From: Portulaca oleracea
Lineage: Eukaryota; Streptophyta; Magnoliopsida; Caryophyllales; Portulacaceae
Assembly (NCBI GenBank): GCA_029582165.1
Contig: CM055874.1
Coordinates: 2,678,114-2,742,113, forward strand
Length of the DNA: 64,000 nucleotides
Direction: 5' to 3'
Part shown: positions 1-11,225 of the stretch, in pieces
Position numbering within the stretch: the stretch's first letter is position 1
Layout of the letters: each line of letters starts with the position of its first letter
Made by a program: the position numbers and the translations under genes
The notes under the pieces: model-generated
The model's input: only the letters and a program-made list of their open reading frames with translations
Databases searched by the model: none
What the model was told of the DNA's origin: nothing

Positions 1-800
1 ACTTTTGGCCATATAAGACTTAATAATACGCACTTTTGATTTGGTGATTAATAATACGAACTTTGACCCCCTGTTAACGCCACCGAGTTAAGTTGAACTT
101 TGAACTCAATTTCAATCCCAATTTCTCCGTCCCTCCTCAACCCCAATTCAATCCGCCACCACCACCTTTGCAGCACGCTGATTTGCAAACTTCTCTCGCC
201 TCCCTCCAAAACCTCCTCAGCCTTTCTCAGTCAACTATTCAATCTCTCTCCTCACTTGTCGTTCCTCTTTCTCCCTCCTCAAAGTTCGACTACCTTGTCT
301 AGTGCCCTTCGAATCCTCATCAATGGGTTTCCCCAGATCATCTCTTTCTTCATTCCCTGCACTGCCTTTCTCCAATTGATGTTTGTGTCGAAACCCTTCA
401 ATACCCTAGGACACTCAAATCTGAGCAGCAGTTGAATAAGCAGAACAAGTTTATTCAGCCACTTCAAGACCCCAATTCAAAGCTTTGCTTCTCCCTTGAT
501 GATTATGTCGATTTCGATTCCAATTTCTTTTACCAGAACTGTCTTGGGGTTGTTAGCTTGTCAGACCGTGATTTCGATTCCAATTTCTTTTCTGGTGGGT
601 ATTCCTCAAACACTACAGGATTGAAGAAGATGGAGGAGTTTTCTGGGTTTTTTGGGTTTCTGGGAATGGGGAGGGGGAGGACTGAAGAAGATGAAGAAGA
701 AAAATGAGATCTGGGATTTTTAAAGAGAGAAAAAAGTTCGTATTATTCAGAACAATATAGGTAAAAGTTCGTATTATTTTTTAAGTCAACGTGGATAACG
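1..800. mobile_element. Possible Pack-type element around a captured gene fragment
   Basis: The word AATAATACGAACTTT at 50-64 is repeated in inverted orientation at about 733-747 and again at 763-777, so the U11-48K-like fragment lies between inverted copies of a subterminal word. This is what a DNA transposon that has captured a gene piece looks like. The left end may lie outside the window and I see no clear target-site duplication, so the boundaries are a guess. Confidence 0.3.
93..707 (+). pseudogene. U11/U12 snRNP 48 kDa protein-like fragment (CHHC finger), one in-frame stop
   Basis: One reading frame runs from ATG 93 to TGA 707 with a single internal TAG at 300-302. The first part is Pro/Asn-rich, followed by a Leu/Ser-rich segment. 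Directly after the stop comes a CHHC-type zinc-finger-like stretch starting with Cys-Pro and ending His-x3-Cys, although the expected first His position reads Gln. Then comes a segment containing LCFSLDDYVDFDSNFFYQNC. This order matches my memory of the plant U11-48K minor-spliceosome protein, which recognises the 5' splice site of U12-type introns. Only the N-terminal third or so is present and the last 35 codons look unrelated. I read it as a captured or retro-copied fragment that cannot make the full protein. Family assignment is from memory. Confidence 0.55.
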
Positions 801-1445
801 TGACAAAGTCAAGAACGTAATGTTAGCAAAGAACGACCAGATTAAAGGAAGTAAAAAAAACAATAACAAAATTCATTCCAAATGCATTGATTAACACTTG
901 CGAGATCCATTACCTAAAGCAACATGAAAAAACTTGCAGTCGAATGAAATATTTTCTGAATAATTAAATATGTTGATCGAAGATGGTAACAACTGGTTAT
1001 CCAGACTTGGCACGACGAATGACCAGATTGTAGAATCCCCAATGAGGATGCCTTGGTTGCCCAAAGGGGTGCTCTTTCACATAGGAGGGAACATCCTCAG
1101 CCTCAACCAGTCCTTCAAGTTACTTTGCCAGCTTCCCCTTTGGATCTGCCAAACAATTATGAAACCTAAATTATGACGTTGATGTGAAACAGTAAAACAC
1201 ATGCAGAGAACTAAATTTAAATGGTTCCACTTATTTAGAAATAGCTAAAAATCCATCTAAAACTCTATCCAAATCCTTTTTAGGACCAACATATATAAAT
1301 TTTCAGACAATTACAAAAACATCTTCTACACAATAATGAAGCATTGCCCGGCCCCCTTAAAAGTTCAATTTCCTAGAAAATATTTAGTTTTTTAAGGGGA
1401 AAAACAACATATTTATTTTAAGAAAGCACAAGCGAAAGACCGATA

Positions 1446-1729
1446 TTAAGGCGCTATTCTTTTATACAGTTGGCTGCAATGTGGTGCGGTGTGAAGGATA
1501 TGTGGTGGATTGCGGTGGTTAAGAAAAGTTGTGGTGGATTGTGGTGGGTAAGTTGGGGAAACTTGTGATGGGTTGTGACGGAATATGGAAAGTTAACTTT
1601 TAATAAAAATATAAATTAATTAAGAAAAAGTATGTTGTGGTGGTTTGTGGTAAATTGTGGTATAATATAGAAAGTTGCGGAGCGAAGTGACACCGCAACC
1701 TACCAACCACATAAAAGAACGGGGCCTAA
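1446..1729. mobile_element. MITE with imperfect terminal inverted repeats
   Basis: The left end (TTAAGGCGCTATTCTTTTAT, then a cagttgg-like stretch) is the inverse of the right end (ccaaccacataaaagaacggggcctaa). The interior is a low-complexity series of gtggtggattg words on one strand. It lies in the last intron of the HAD pseudogene. Short size, no coding capacity and the terminal word GGCCCCGTTCTTTT suggest a hAT-type MITE. I could not confirm an 8-bp target duplication. Confidence 0.45.
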
Positions 1730-1990
1730 TAGTATTGTATTATAACAATCTCTTTTTTAAATGACACATGAACCAAGAAAAGTATGTAATAACCAATATA
1801 CAAACAATAAGGTAACAAACAAATTTAAAAAGAGAAATACCAAGAAAAAAATGATAAACAAACAAAGATTAAGTTAGTTAAAACATTTAAAAGGGAAGGA
1901 GGAAGATGACACCTGAACGAAGAAATTTTGCAAAGCATATACAAAAAGGTACCCAATTATCAACTCCAACAGCCCCAATAGCTAATTATA

Positions 1991-2996
1991 TGTTAGAACC
2001 CGTCAAAGACGTTGACAAGGACGTTGGAAACTAGATCAGTTTTGAATGAAAGCCAAAATTCGAATAGCCAAAAAAGATATGATGCGCAAGGAAAGAAATC
2101 TCAAAGAAGGCAAAAGGACATTCATCTAGGGCATCATAAGGACGTTCACTCAAGGCATCATAAGGACGTTCACCTCAGGCAAGAAGCTTTGTCGTGAAAG
2201 ACAAATAAGAGAAGAAAACAGGGAAGTTTTCTGGAAACAAGATAATCTGTTTTTTCTATCCTTTTTCTAACCAAACTAAATCGATTGCAACTATGTGAAT
2301 TGTAGGAAACAATCGACCAAGAAATTGGAAAGAGAATGAAGATTGCAAATTCCCAGAATCCCACAAAAAGGAAAGAAGACTGGAGCAAAATTGGAAGGAA
2401 ATAGCGAAGCATGAAGAAAGAAAGAATCTGGGCAGAATCAATCCTCCAACGACTCTATTCTACTGATGACAATAAGCTTATAAATAGAAGACTTTGAAAT
2501 CGAAGAAGACAAACGATTCCACGGAAGTAATCGGGTGTTCATAACAGAGAATTGGGTTCTATGTTTTGCTTGTGTTCTTCGAGTTGAAAGAAGAACGATT
2601 GTGTGATAAATTTTGTGTTTGAGTGAATTCAATTCTTATCGAACTTATAATTGATTTGTGCTGGTGTAATCGATTCCTAGAAGGACTTAGGATCGATTGT
2701 TGTTTGCACCAAAACTGTGTTGGTGTGTATTTTCCAGAAACCTTGTTCGCTGTTCTGTTCGTCTGTAAACCCTAAGGACGTTCACCTTAGGAACCTTCAT
2801 ATCCAGACTGCATTCTGTTTCAAAGAAATAAAGGAAGTTATTCAGTTATCCTTTATTGTCCTTTATTTCAGTTTACTTTGGTTTATCGCAAGTTGAATCT
2901 TAATCTGAAAAGATTAAGACCCTAACGTCCTTTACTAGTGAGCATTTGTGCATAAATTTTTATAACCCTATTCACCCCCCTTCTAGGGTTCTTTCA
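1991..2996 (+). repeat. Solo LTR, Copia-type (about 1.0 kb)
   Basis: It begins TGTTAGAACCC and ends GGGTTCTTTCA, an inverted-repeat terminus of the TG...CA form. The flanks TTATA (1986-1990) and TTACA (2997-3001) are a target-site duplication with one mismatch. Inside, aaggacgttca-type units are repeated at about 2115-2180 and 2770. The 3' end carries the 'ccctattcacccccct' word common in plant Copia (SIRE/Maximus-like) LTRs. No internal retrotransposon sequence adjoins it, so it is a solo LTR left by recombination. Confidence 0.75.
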
Positions 2997-4195
2997 TTAC
3001 ATATTTACTCACCTAAGATATTATCAGTAACATCTTCTGGATCATAAGGATGAGGAAATATGCCAGTATGTGGCTGCAAAACAAGACATGGAAAAATTAG
3101 GGTTAGAAATGTATCACTCCAAAATTTGCTTTCAAAATTCAATAAACAAGAGATATTGCAACGAAGCTCACTGGATTAAGAAGGCCTTTGTATGGCTTAT
3201 CATCAATGAGAAGACTATCTGCCTCAGAAAATCGATCCCCTATTCTCATAGAAAACGACTTCTGCCAGACTTTGGCTAGTTCTTTGAAGAAGAGGGGCTT
3301 GTCTCTTTTCTCCTGCGACTTGAAACCATAATCAGAACATTTGCTTTGATCCTAATAAGCAATTATATTTCAAGAATATCAATCCAATTACATAATATAA
3401 GAACTGAAGAATTAAGGAAACAAATGAATTTATGAAGGTTGAATATATGACTTACTTACTCATACAAATAAGAACTTCTCCTCCAATCGCTCGAAAGCAC
3501 AAGCAAGGACACCATCTAGATTCCTCCTATAGTTATTAATTAATACATAAATTTTAATTATCACCACTGAAATAACCCTAGAGGGGGTGAATAGGGTTGT
3601 ATTAAATTTTGCACTTAATCAACACAAATTGGTTAGTAGCACTTTTATAAACTGAATAATACTTCTTTATTGATTGAATATAAAGTTCTAAAACAAAATG
3701 AGGTTACAACTCGGCTCTATTGAGGATCGTGAGGTCCTCAACAGGCTTTCGGAGGCAGAGGACTTCACAGATGTCTTCTGCACTTGAGGCCTCACAGAAG
3801 ATGCGATTACAAAAGGGGGAAACAACCTTGAAGCGAGAACACTTTCTCACTTCAACACACGACCTTAGAGGTCCTCACCAGAACACTCACTGGCTACAAA
3901 AACTCACAACTCAATATAGTGGCTACAACTCAGAATATTATCACTCCAATATTCTTACAACTCGATCAAAACTTTCTACCCAAAGTTCCTACTCTGATTT
4001 TCTTCCTTGGAAATCTTAGTTTTACGTGGAAGAGGTTGACAGAATATATAGTCTTGAGAGCTTCTAATAAGCAACGACTTCTTTCCTTCTCCAAGGATTG
4101 CTTCCTTCTTTGGAGGATTTTCAATCTTCCACAATATTTGCAAGTTGCTGCGAGTTCCTTCCTTTTCTTTTAGAATCTGAAAAGGAATATGAGTT

Positions 4196-5750
4196 TGTAG
4201 GGCCCGCGGCCCCCGGAGGGCACGGTCCCCCGCGGAAGGTCGATTCGACGTAGGGTTGCTTATTTTCTTAAGGGACGATTTTAAAGAAATTTGGCTTTTT
4301 TAGAAATTATTTTTCGAAATAGGAGAAAACAATGCGGAAAAAAAAAGAACATAAAAAAGTGGCTGAAAACAGGTTTTTTGCAAAAAGCTAAAAAACGGAA
4401 ATTGAGCCGAAGCGGGCCGGATCCACGCGGATTCCGGACCCACCCAGGCCAGAACAGGCTTTTTGAGTTTTGAACTGGAAAAGGGAAAGAAAAAAAATAA
4501 AAAAAAAACCGGACCAAACAGTAGCTTGGGTCTGCGCGGATCTTTGGGCCATTTGGGCCGAAACTCCACCCAAATCCTCGCGGATTCGGGTTCCGTTTTG
4601 GCCCAAATGATTCACGGATCCACGCAAATCCAAATCAAAGTGGGTTTTTTTTTTAGCAAAAGGGAAAGAAGAAAAGGAGTCGCCAGTTAATTTTTTTTAA
4701 AAAAAAAGTAAAATTAACAAAACCTTTAAAAAAACTGACTCCGGTCCTAATCCAAAGATTGAATTCGGGGGTAAAGAAGTCGGTGTAGGGGGATGCCCTT
4801 GCACCGCCCGCCGAAGCGGCCTTTACTAAGTCGGGTTACATTAGGAAAACAAAGAAAGGTAAAACAAAAAAGGTTGTCACAGATTTTCTAAACTCATGCG
4901 ATTAACAATAGGATAATGGAGTTCAACACATAACGAAAACAAAAATAACCAAATCGTAATTACAGCGGGCGGGGAACTAAAGGACTACATTGTTACAACC
5001 GTTAAAAATGAAATAAACAAAAATAATGGCCGAACAGATGAGAAAGAAGAAGCGGATTACCCAAATCCGCGCAAACTCGCAGAGCTGTGTCGGAATCTAA
5101 ATCCGCAGATTTTCTCTTGTGCCGGTTGAGTGATCGAAATCCGAAATTGGCCGGGAAACTGGTTGAATCCGCGCAAATCTCCGGAAAAGTGACCAAATCT
5201 GCGCAAATCTCAGGATTTAGTAGCGGTGAATTCTCTCTTTCTCCTCCGGGTCCAAAAATTTTCCAACCCGTACAAAAGATCCGCGCAGATCCTTTTATAG
5301 GCACCGAATGACCAGCAGCTTTCAGCAGTTGGCGACGGTTTCTTCCCATCCGCGCGACCCCCACCAGTTGAAAAGTGGTTGGTCAACTAAGGTAACCGCT
5401 AAGAACTGCCAAAACAACTACCGTAGACCCGCGCCAACCCAAATGGGGAAATCCGCGCAGATCTGTGGGTTTTCGACTAAATTCGGATCCTTCCCACCAA
5501 ATCCGATTTTGGACCCAAACAAGCTAAATCCGCGCAGACCCCAGTTATTTTGGCCCAAAAACTGTAAATCCGCGCCAGCCCAACCATTTTGGCCCAAATC
5601 CCAAAATCCGCGCCAACCCTCTTCTTTTAGGCCCAAAACAGAAATCCGCGCCGTCCTTCCGTTTTAGCCCAAAATGTAAATCTGCTCGAGCTTCAACATC
5701 TCGATCCCGGGTTAAGCTAAAATCTGTCTGACACATTTTCGGTGTCTACA
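4196..5750 (-). repeat. 3' LTR of the Tat/Ogre-type element
   Basis: Termini TGTAG...CTACA as read on the plus strand, 1555 bp. It matches 21806-23335 over its length; differences cluster at 4340-4740 in homopolymer runs. It contains about a dozen copies of AAATCCGCGC or one-base variants (for example 5449, 5529, 5567, 5606), each followed by pyrimidine-rich text and a GGCCCA word. The open frames in it are by-products of these repeats and I do not call them genes. Confidence 0.92.
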
Positions 5751-5768
5751 GATAGCCCCCACTTTGAC
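5751..5768 (-). other. Polypurine tract of the Tat/Ogre-type element
   Basis: On the sense (minus) strand the bases next to the 3' LTR read AAAGTGGGGGCTATC then TGTAG. A G-rich purine run directly upstream of the LTR is the expected plus-strand priming site of reverse transcription. Confidence 0.75.
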
Positions 5769-6159
5769 TGAGTCTGAATAAGACGAAAGTCAAAGTATAC
5801 TTGAAAACTCTCGTAGCCAACTGGAGGTAGTCCGATCTTGTTGACTTGACTTGCTGGAAATTATCCAGGCTTAAACGATCCAAGGGTAGCTTGGACTTCT
5901 GACCGGAGGTAGTCCGATGCTGATTAATTGCTGGATGTTGTCCAGGCTTCAACTTCCAAGGGGAGCTTGAAAGACATCCGGAATTTGATTTATAGCTAGC
6001 TTGGCTGCTGGATATTGTCCAGGCTTGTTATGTTCTTTTCCTGAAAAGGATAAATTTGTAAGTACTCTGATGCATAAATAAGAAACACAGCTAAAAAGTA
6101 AAGTAATAAAATAGAGAATGAAAATAAAGACAAAAAATGAAACAAGAGAAAGATACTAG

Positions 6160-7610
6160 TAATGAGAATACTCCCTTGGCTATTTGTCTTTTACCCTCAT
6201 GGCATTAAAGCCACTCACTCACCTCACAACCACTCATTCACCTCACATTCACTCACTCTCTCTTTATTTAACACACTCATCCCCTATCACTCACTCCTTA
6301 TCTCCTCACTCCCTCTCTATCACTCACTCACTCATTCCCAACTCAACCTCATCTTCACTCAAGCTCCATCCTCGCTCAAATATCTTCACTCTCCTCTTCA
6401 CTCCCGGCCAAATCCGCGCGACACCGACCCATCTCCGACTGAAATCCGCGCCACCCTCAGCTGAAATCCGCGCTATACTCAGGCGAAATCCGCGCCATAC
6501 TCAAGCCTCGCCATACCTTCCAGCTGAAATCTGCGCAGACCCGTCTATATCAAGGTAACGATGCTTGAGCTTTCAACTTTTATGTTCAGCAACGTAAAGA
6601 AATCCGCGCAAGTTTCTTCAAAACCCAACACTTCCCTTGCATTTTCTTGAGTTTGCAACTGTTAAAAGCTTGACATTTCTTCAGAACTCAGAAAAATCCG
6701 CGCTATCTTCACAATTTTGGACCACTTTTGGGCCATTTCCTTTCGTACGTTAACACTTGAGCTGAAAATTTTTGCTCATATCTCAGGCAGATCCGCGCAA
6801 CTCTTGTTGGTTTGGAGCCATTTTCGCTACACTTTCTTGAGCTGAGTCTGTGAGCTTGCTTGAACATCCTACTCAGTTCAGATCCGCGCAAATCTCTTCA
6901 GAAAAAGGTATGTTTTTTTACAAGTTTCAAGTTCACTCAAGCATCCGCCATGCATATATGTAGAAATTCGCTTAATTTCTTGCATTTTGTTGAGTTTGCA
7001 TGAGTTAGCTCGTATATGTGTTTGGGTAGAAGATCTTGTGTTGAAATATTCAAACCCATGCACTTATTATGGGGTCTTGAACTTAAATTTAATTAAGTTT
7101 TGGACTTGCCCGTACATGATGTAAATTTTCCTAAATTTGGCCCGACCACTGTCTGCAAAACTTATCAAAATTTTGGGCCAACTTATCCTAAATCCGCGCC
7201 AAACTCCACGAAACAGGCCAAAAATTTTTCCCCAAAATGACACAAATCCGGCCAATTTAACTAAAAACGGGCCCAAAAATTTCAGCCCAAAAAATGACCT
7301 AAACAAATCCGCGCAGACCCCAAAAAAAACATGGGCCAAAAAGTTTCGGCCCAAAATCCGCGCAAGTCCCATGAAATGGGCCCAAAATTGTTTTGGCCCA
7401 AAGCTGATGTAAAATCCGCGTGAGCCCAACCAAAATTGGCCCAAAAATCCTTCGGCCCAAAATCCGCGCCAATCCAGCCAAATGGGCCCAAAACTGCTTC
7501 GGTCTCGATTGTTCAACTCCGCGTAGAAACTTGCATTTCTCTAATGTTTGACTTTGCTCGAGTATTGAATAATCTTGTACTTGAGTTGAGTCTTTCTTGC
7601 AGTACTCCAC
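6160..7610 (+). promoter_or_regulatory. Promoter-like and 5'-UTR-like block with AAATCCGCGC/TGGGCC arrays upstream of the antisense plant-mobile-domain gene
   Basis: 6200-6400 is a CT-rich stretch of 'cactcactc' words with a TATA-like tttatttaa near 6265. From 6410 to 7520 the word AAATCCGCGC (or a one-base variant) occurs about 15 times, e.g. 6411, 6438, 6462, 6486, 6600, 7190, 7306, 7355, 7460. In 7170-7500 it alternates with TGGGCC or GGCCCA every 20-45 bases. Possible splice donors (AAG|GTAACG near 6555, AAAG|GTATGT near 6907) precede the acceptor TTGCAG at about 7601. The layout fits a 5' leader with an intron. Function is inferred. Confidence 0.4.
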
Positions 7611-7611
7611 C

Positions 7612-9170
7612 ATGCCAACAACAAAACCCACTAAATATCATCCCAAGAAGGAAGCATGGGTCGACTTAGCCCTAAAAGGGCAACATGAGCCGAATCGGCC
7701 CTCATCCGTGGGATGGCCAGATCTCCTTTATTGTCGTGATGTACATATTTCTCACCGTCACCCAAGTCACGGTATGTCACTTTCTTCACTAACTGACATT
7801 TTGAATTCCACTCGTAAATCTCATGTACAATTTTACCTTGCAGCCGATAATATCCGTGCCCGGGCAATCGGTAAGGTGATGAGACTGCTGGACGAGCTGG
7901 AACAATTGGGTTTTCCAGCGAAAGATACCATCAGGGAAGCTGGTTTTAGCCATTTTCTCAATGCTCTACATGCCATGCGCGAGCCTACTGGCCATTGCGT
8001 AGTGCGTACATTAAGTGAACGTTTTTGGGATACAACCAACACGTTCCACTTCCCAGAGTATGAGATGACTATTACCCCCTTGACTTTGCCATGATTACAG
8101 GGTTATCTTTCGGCGGGGTGCCCCTACAGTACTCCAATGATTTGGGCCAAGATAAAGCCCAGCAAATAGCCCTGTTCGGCCTAGTCATGGGCACCATACA
8201 CGACACACGGAGTTTCCGATACTCCGTTCTTTTCGATGAGGTCCTGAAAGGCAACTTCTGGGATGAAATGTACACTGATGCACAAAGACGGCGAGTGATA
8301 CTTGCCATTTTTCTGTGTACTACCATTTTTGCTGACCGTGGTAGTCGTGTATTCTTCCACTATCTAGGTAATTTGGCAAACCTAGATAATCTCTCCAACT
8401 TAGCTTGGGGTGCGGCAGCTTATACCTGTCTCTTCCGGGGACTCCGTTCGGGTGTGCGAGTCCCTAAATCAAAACTTGAGCAGAACAACACCTATCTGTC
8501 TGGCTTGTGGAAAGTCATCGAGGTATCTCCTTTTCTTTTGCCATCTACCTACCTGACCGTAGCTTGAAAACTAACTCCTACTCTTTGCAGATATGGTTCT
8601 ACGAATACTTCGAGGGCCTGTCTCCCCAATCTAATGCTGGTGATGTCTTTCCAATCGCTCTCACGGGCGCGATGATTTCTTTGGTTAGAAAACGCTCGTA
8701 GAGCACCGAGCTCTTCCGAGGCATACTAATAATCCAGATGGTATGACCTTTCCTTTTCTTCCAACCAGACTTTTTAAAACCATCAAGCTCACCACTAACG
8801 CATGTTTAGTGCGCTTTGGACCTCATGGCTTACGAGGTTACTAAGATCACTTCCGACCTCGATACATTACAGACATCAACCGCGAAGGATCTTATTTGAA
8901 GGTCCTTTCTTTCATCCGCATCATGGGGAAAGGGTCACCCACCAATGCATGCATGTATGGCCTCCACGGTACCACCAATCCACCGCCAAGATGTTCTACC
9001 CCGCCTTGACTTTCGATGAACTTGAACTCAATCTCGGGATTCCCATTGAAATTTGCGATCATGGGGGCCAACTATGCCGCATCCATTCGACCACGCCTCA
9101 TGGGACGCATGGTGAGTATCGTAAGAACTCCTTGCGACTTTCGCCTTGTGTTATAACTAACCCCGGTTAA
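7612..9170 (+). pseudogene. Plant mobile domain (aminotransferase-like) protein gene, antisense to its host retrotransposon; frame-shifted
   Basis: ATG 7612 opens a frame to 8094. The PMD core continues in another frame from about 8080 (DFAMITGLSFGG) to 8521. Hallmarks: RFWDTTNTFHFPEYEMTIT, then RRRVILAIFLCTTIFADRGS, then LSNLAWGAAAYTCLFRGLRS, matching PF10536-type plant mobile domains known from Tat elements and from MAIN/MAIL genes. A GT-AG intron at about 8522-8589 (GTATCT...TTTGCAG) joins to IWFYEYFEGLSP. A one-base frameshift near 8080 and another near 8690 break it. A further piece at 8817-9120 has no recognisable motif. The opposite orientation to gag-pol is typical of the antisense ORF of this lineage. 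Family call is from sequence; any role in silencing or transposition is unproven. Confidence 0.72.
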
Positions 9171-9250
9171 TTTGCGGCACCGAACACTAGCGGTCTAACC
9201 CACTTGGTTTCGCACGCCGTCAGAAATCGCCCAAGCTCCTTTGTCCTCGA

Positions 9251-10446
9251 ATGTACTCGGGTGAGACGCTTAGTTTCAAAGTAATGACTAAACCCTATGT
9301 CCAAGTGTTTATCCTTATAAAAGAAAACTGCTTGCAGTGGAGTCGGGAACAAACCATGGAGGCCATTGCCCTTATATACGGCCTCTGCGATGAAATTCAA
9401 GACATGCAGAGACGATATCGGCGTCGAATGGGTTTTGGGCCTCGACGTGGTGGAGGTCGTGGTAGAGGACAACCACGAGGAGGAGGTCATTACCACCACC
9501 ATGGTAGGGGCCAAGGAGGTCACGATGCCGATGATGACGACAATGACGATGACGATGATGATGACAACAATGCTCATGGCCACAACATGGGCGGTGGCGG
9601 AGCTATACCTCTTGCTTTCCATGCACATGATGATGATGATGAAGAAGAGGAAAGCGACCATGACATTGACTTGGGAGGAGGAGGTTTTCATATGACACCA
9701 GTGCAGCCCTTCTGTAGCGCAGCAGACCCTGCAGTAGCAATGGATGACCACCTATGGAACTCGGGCCTCATGGCTACGTTCCCAACATTCCCCTCATTCC
9801 CGAAGATGATACCGATCACTCTATCGGGTCTTCCAGTACTATGAGTTTTGCCGGTGCTCGAGGGTCATCCCGAACACGTGCCTATGGGAGGTATATAAGT
9901 GAAAGTGATGCTGCTTCACAGGCCTCTGATACTTCTATGTTGGATCAGATGTTCGGCAGTATGTCCTTGTCTCAAGGATACTCTGACTACCCCCAACGGA
10001 GATGGTCAGGTGATTTCCATCAAGCACCGGTAGATTTCAAGGAAGCTCAACCCGAAATCCCTACTCCTAGCATGCATTCCTCAAGCAACACTGGCTTCTT
10101 CGACTCTGCTTCTTCATATTTTCTAGGTAAAGAAGAACCAGTCAAACAAGAATACGGCGATAACTGGAGCTTAACCCCGGTCTTGCAAGCCCCTGTTTTG
10201 CAAGGGCATTATCCGGGTTCCTTCCACGTGGACGAATCTGGACGAGTTCATACATACGATGCTCTTAGTTCTTCTCAAAATGAGTTCACTCCTGGAGGAT
10301 ATCAGCGAGATCAACCTTCTTCTTCTTGGGCGGCCGACGGATGGAGCTCCCTCACCGGGCAGAACCCTACACCTCAACCCGGTCGACACTACGGCCCATC
10401 GGGCCCCGCCTATATTGATTTGGTATCCGATGAAGAAGATGATTGA
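9251..10446 (+). CDS. C-terminal part of the antisense PMD gene: RGG box, acidic stretch, low-complexity tail
   Basis: From about 9357 the frame reads MEAIALIYGLCDEIQDMQ, then an Arg/Gly-rich box (RRGGGRGRGQPRGGG) and a His/Asp-rich stretch with a run of nine Asp, ending at 9844. A second frame from ATG 9754 to 10446 (230 aa) is Ser/Pro/Gln-rich and ends SDEEDD. The two overlap in different frames, so one indel probably separates them. It lies directly downstream of the PMD core on the same strand and is likely its C-terminal tail. Arg/Gly plus acidic tails are typical of nucleic-acid-binding proteins, but no defined domain is visible. Confidence 0.5.
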
Positions 10447-11225
10447 GGGAAAGACCTATGTATAATGCTTAGAGGATCGACTCTGTGAATTTTAATCTTA
10501 CCCTATTAATGCTTAACATGAATGCGATGCTTATATATGGACACTCTTAATTATTTATCTAATTTTATCTAATTTTAAAATTGAAAACCAAAACCATATG
10601 CAATGCAATCATAAAAAGAAACAGGAGCGGAGCTGTGGTCAATAAGCGAATTCCATAAACTATCAAGGACAAACAAGCTTTTTACAACATCCCAAAACAA
10701 CTTTCGAACAAAGCCGGGAAATATACAAATGCTAAAACCACACAGATTCAATATGATCCTAAAACTCCAAAAATCCGCGCAGCCCCCAACATTGGGCCTA
10801 CATCCGCGCCAACTTCGCCAGGAATTGGCCCAAATCCGCGCCATCCCCGCTGTCGGCCCAGATAAATTCAAGCCTAAATCCTACCAAAAATCCGCGCCAG
10901 TCTGAGACCCGACCCAGTCAAAATCCGCGCCAACCCGACGACACATCTGGGCCAGAATTCTTCAAAAAAATCCGCGCCATTCCCATTTGAGTCCTGTTCA
11001 ACATCAGCTAGCAAATCCGCGCAGACTTTGTACCGGATCGCAACTCCCAACTAAGTCTCTGATTCCTATCAAACTGCATCGCTAAGCTCGTGGAATTCCA
11101 TCGCACTCCTGACTCCCATACTATAAAATCTGCGCAAATTCTCCCTAAAAACTCACACCTTCCCTCCTAGCTTTTGTGCTTCCAGCCTTCATAGAAATCC
11201 CTGCGGTCTCTCCTTCTTTCAAAAC
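10447..11225 (+). promoter_or_regulatory. Second AAATCCGCGC block, upstream of the antisense DUF7745-like gene
   Basis: 10447-10760 is AT-rich with no gene, probably the 3' flank of the PMD gene. From 10769 to 11130 the motif occurs about eight times (10769, 10802, 10833, 10888, 10920, 10968, 11011, 11127), again mixed with GGCCCA words. A TATA-like CTATAAAAT lies at about 11120-11128, roughly 100 bp before ATG 11226. The same design as the block before the PMD gene suggests a promoter, but this is inference. Confidence 0.45.

Larger units (their letters stand above)
997..3526 (-). pseudogene. 3' exons of the HAD phosphatase pseudogene
   Basis: Four exon blocks. 3460-3526: acceptor CTATAG, donor GTAAGT, last codon TGA. 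3172-3351: acceptor TTATTAG, donor GTGAGC, exactly 60 codons, containing the second conserved acidic motif LLIDDKPYKG that holds Mg in HAD phosphatases. 3013-3073: acceptor TTTTGCAG, donor GTGAGT. 997-1145: acceptor TTTGGCAG, stop TAA at 997-999, one internal TAA eight codons in. The last intron (1146-3012) is enlarged by a solo LTR and a MITE. Splice phases are compatible, so the fold-coding order is preserved even though the reading is interrupted. Confidence 0.72.

Noticed and set aside
4281..5736. Several 60-120-aa frames in the LTRs on both strands
   Set aside because: They repeat in both LTRs, follow the AAATCCGCGC repeats, and show no protein family; they are by-products of the repeat.
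5000..7540. Reading the AAATCCGCGC series as a CRISPR array
   Set aside because: Spacing is irregular, the word is only about 10 bp, and the host is a plant nuclear genome.
5000..7540. E2F sites (TTTSSCGC) as the explanation of the CCGCGC word
   Set aside because: The bases next to CGCG do not fit the E2F consensus; GCGCGGATTT has GGATTT where the consensus needs S-AAA.
7067..7631. Minus frames with repeated FGPK/GLRGFW peptides
   Set aside because: The peptide repeat is the translation of the alternating DNA words; no conserved protein is implied.
9167..9751. Minus frame of 194 aa rich in Val/Ile/Ser
   Set aside because: It is the opposite strand of the Asp/His and Gly/Arg-coding stretch of the PMD tail.
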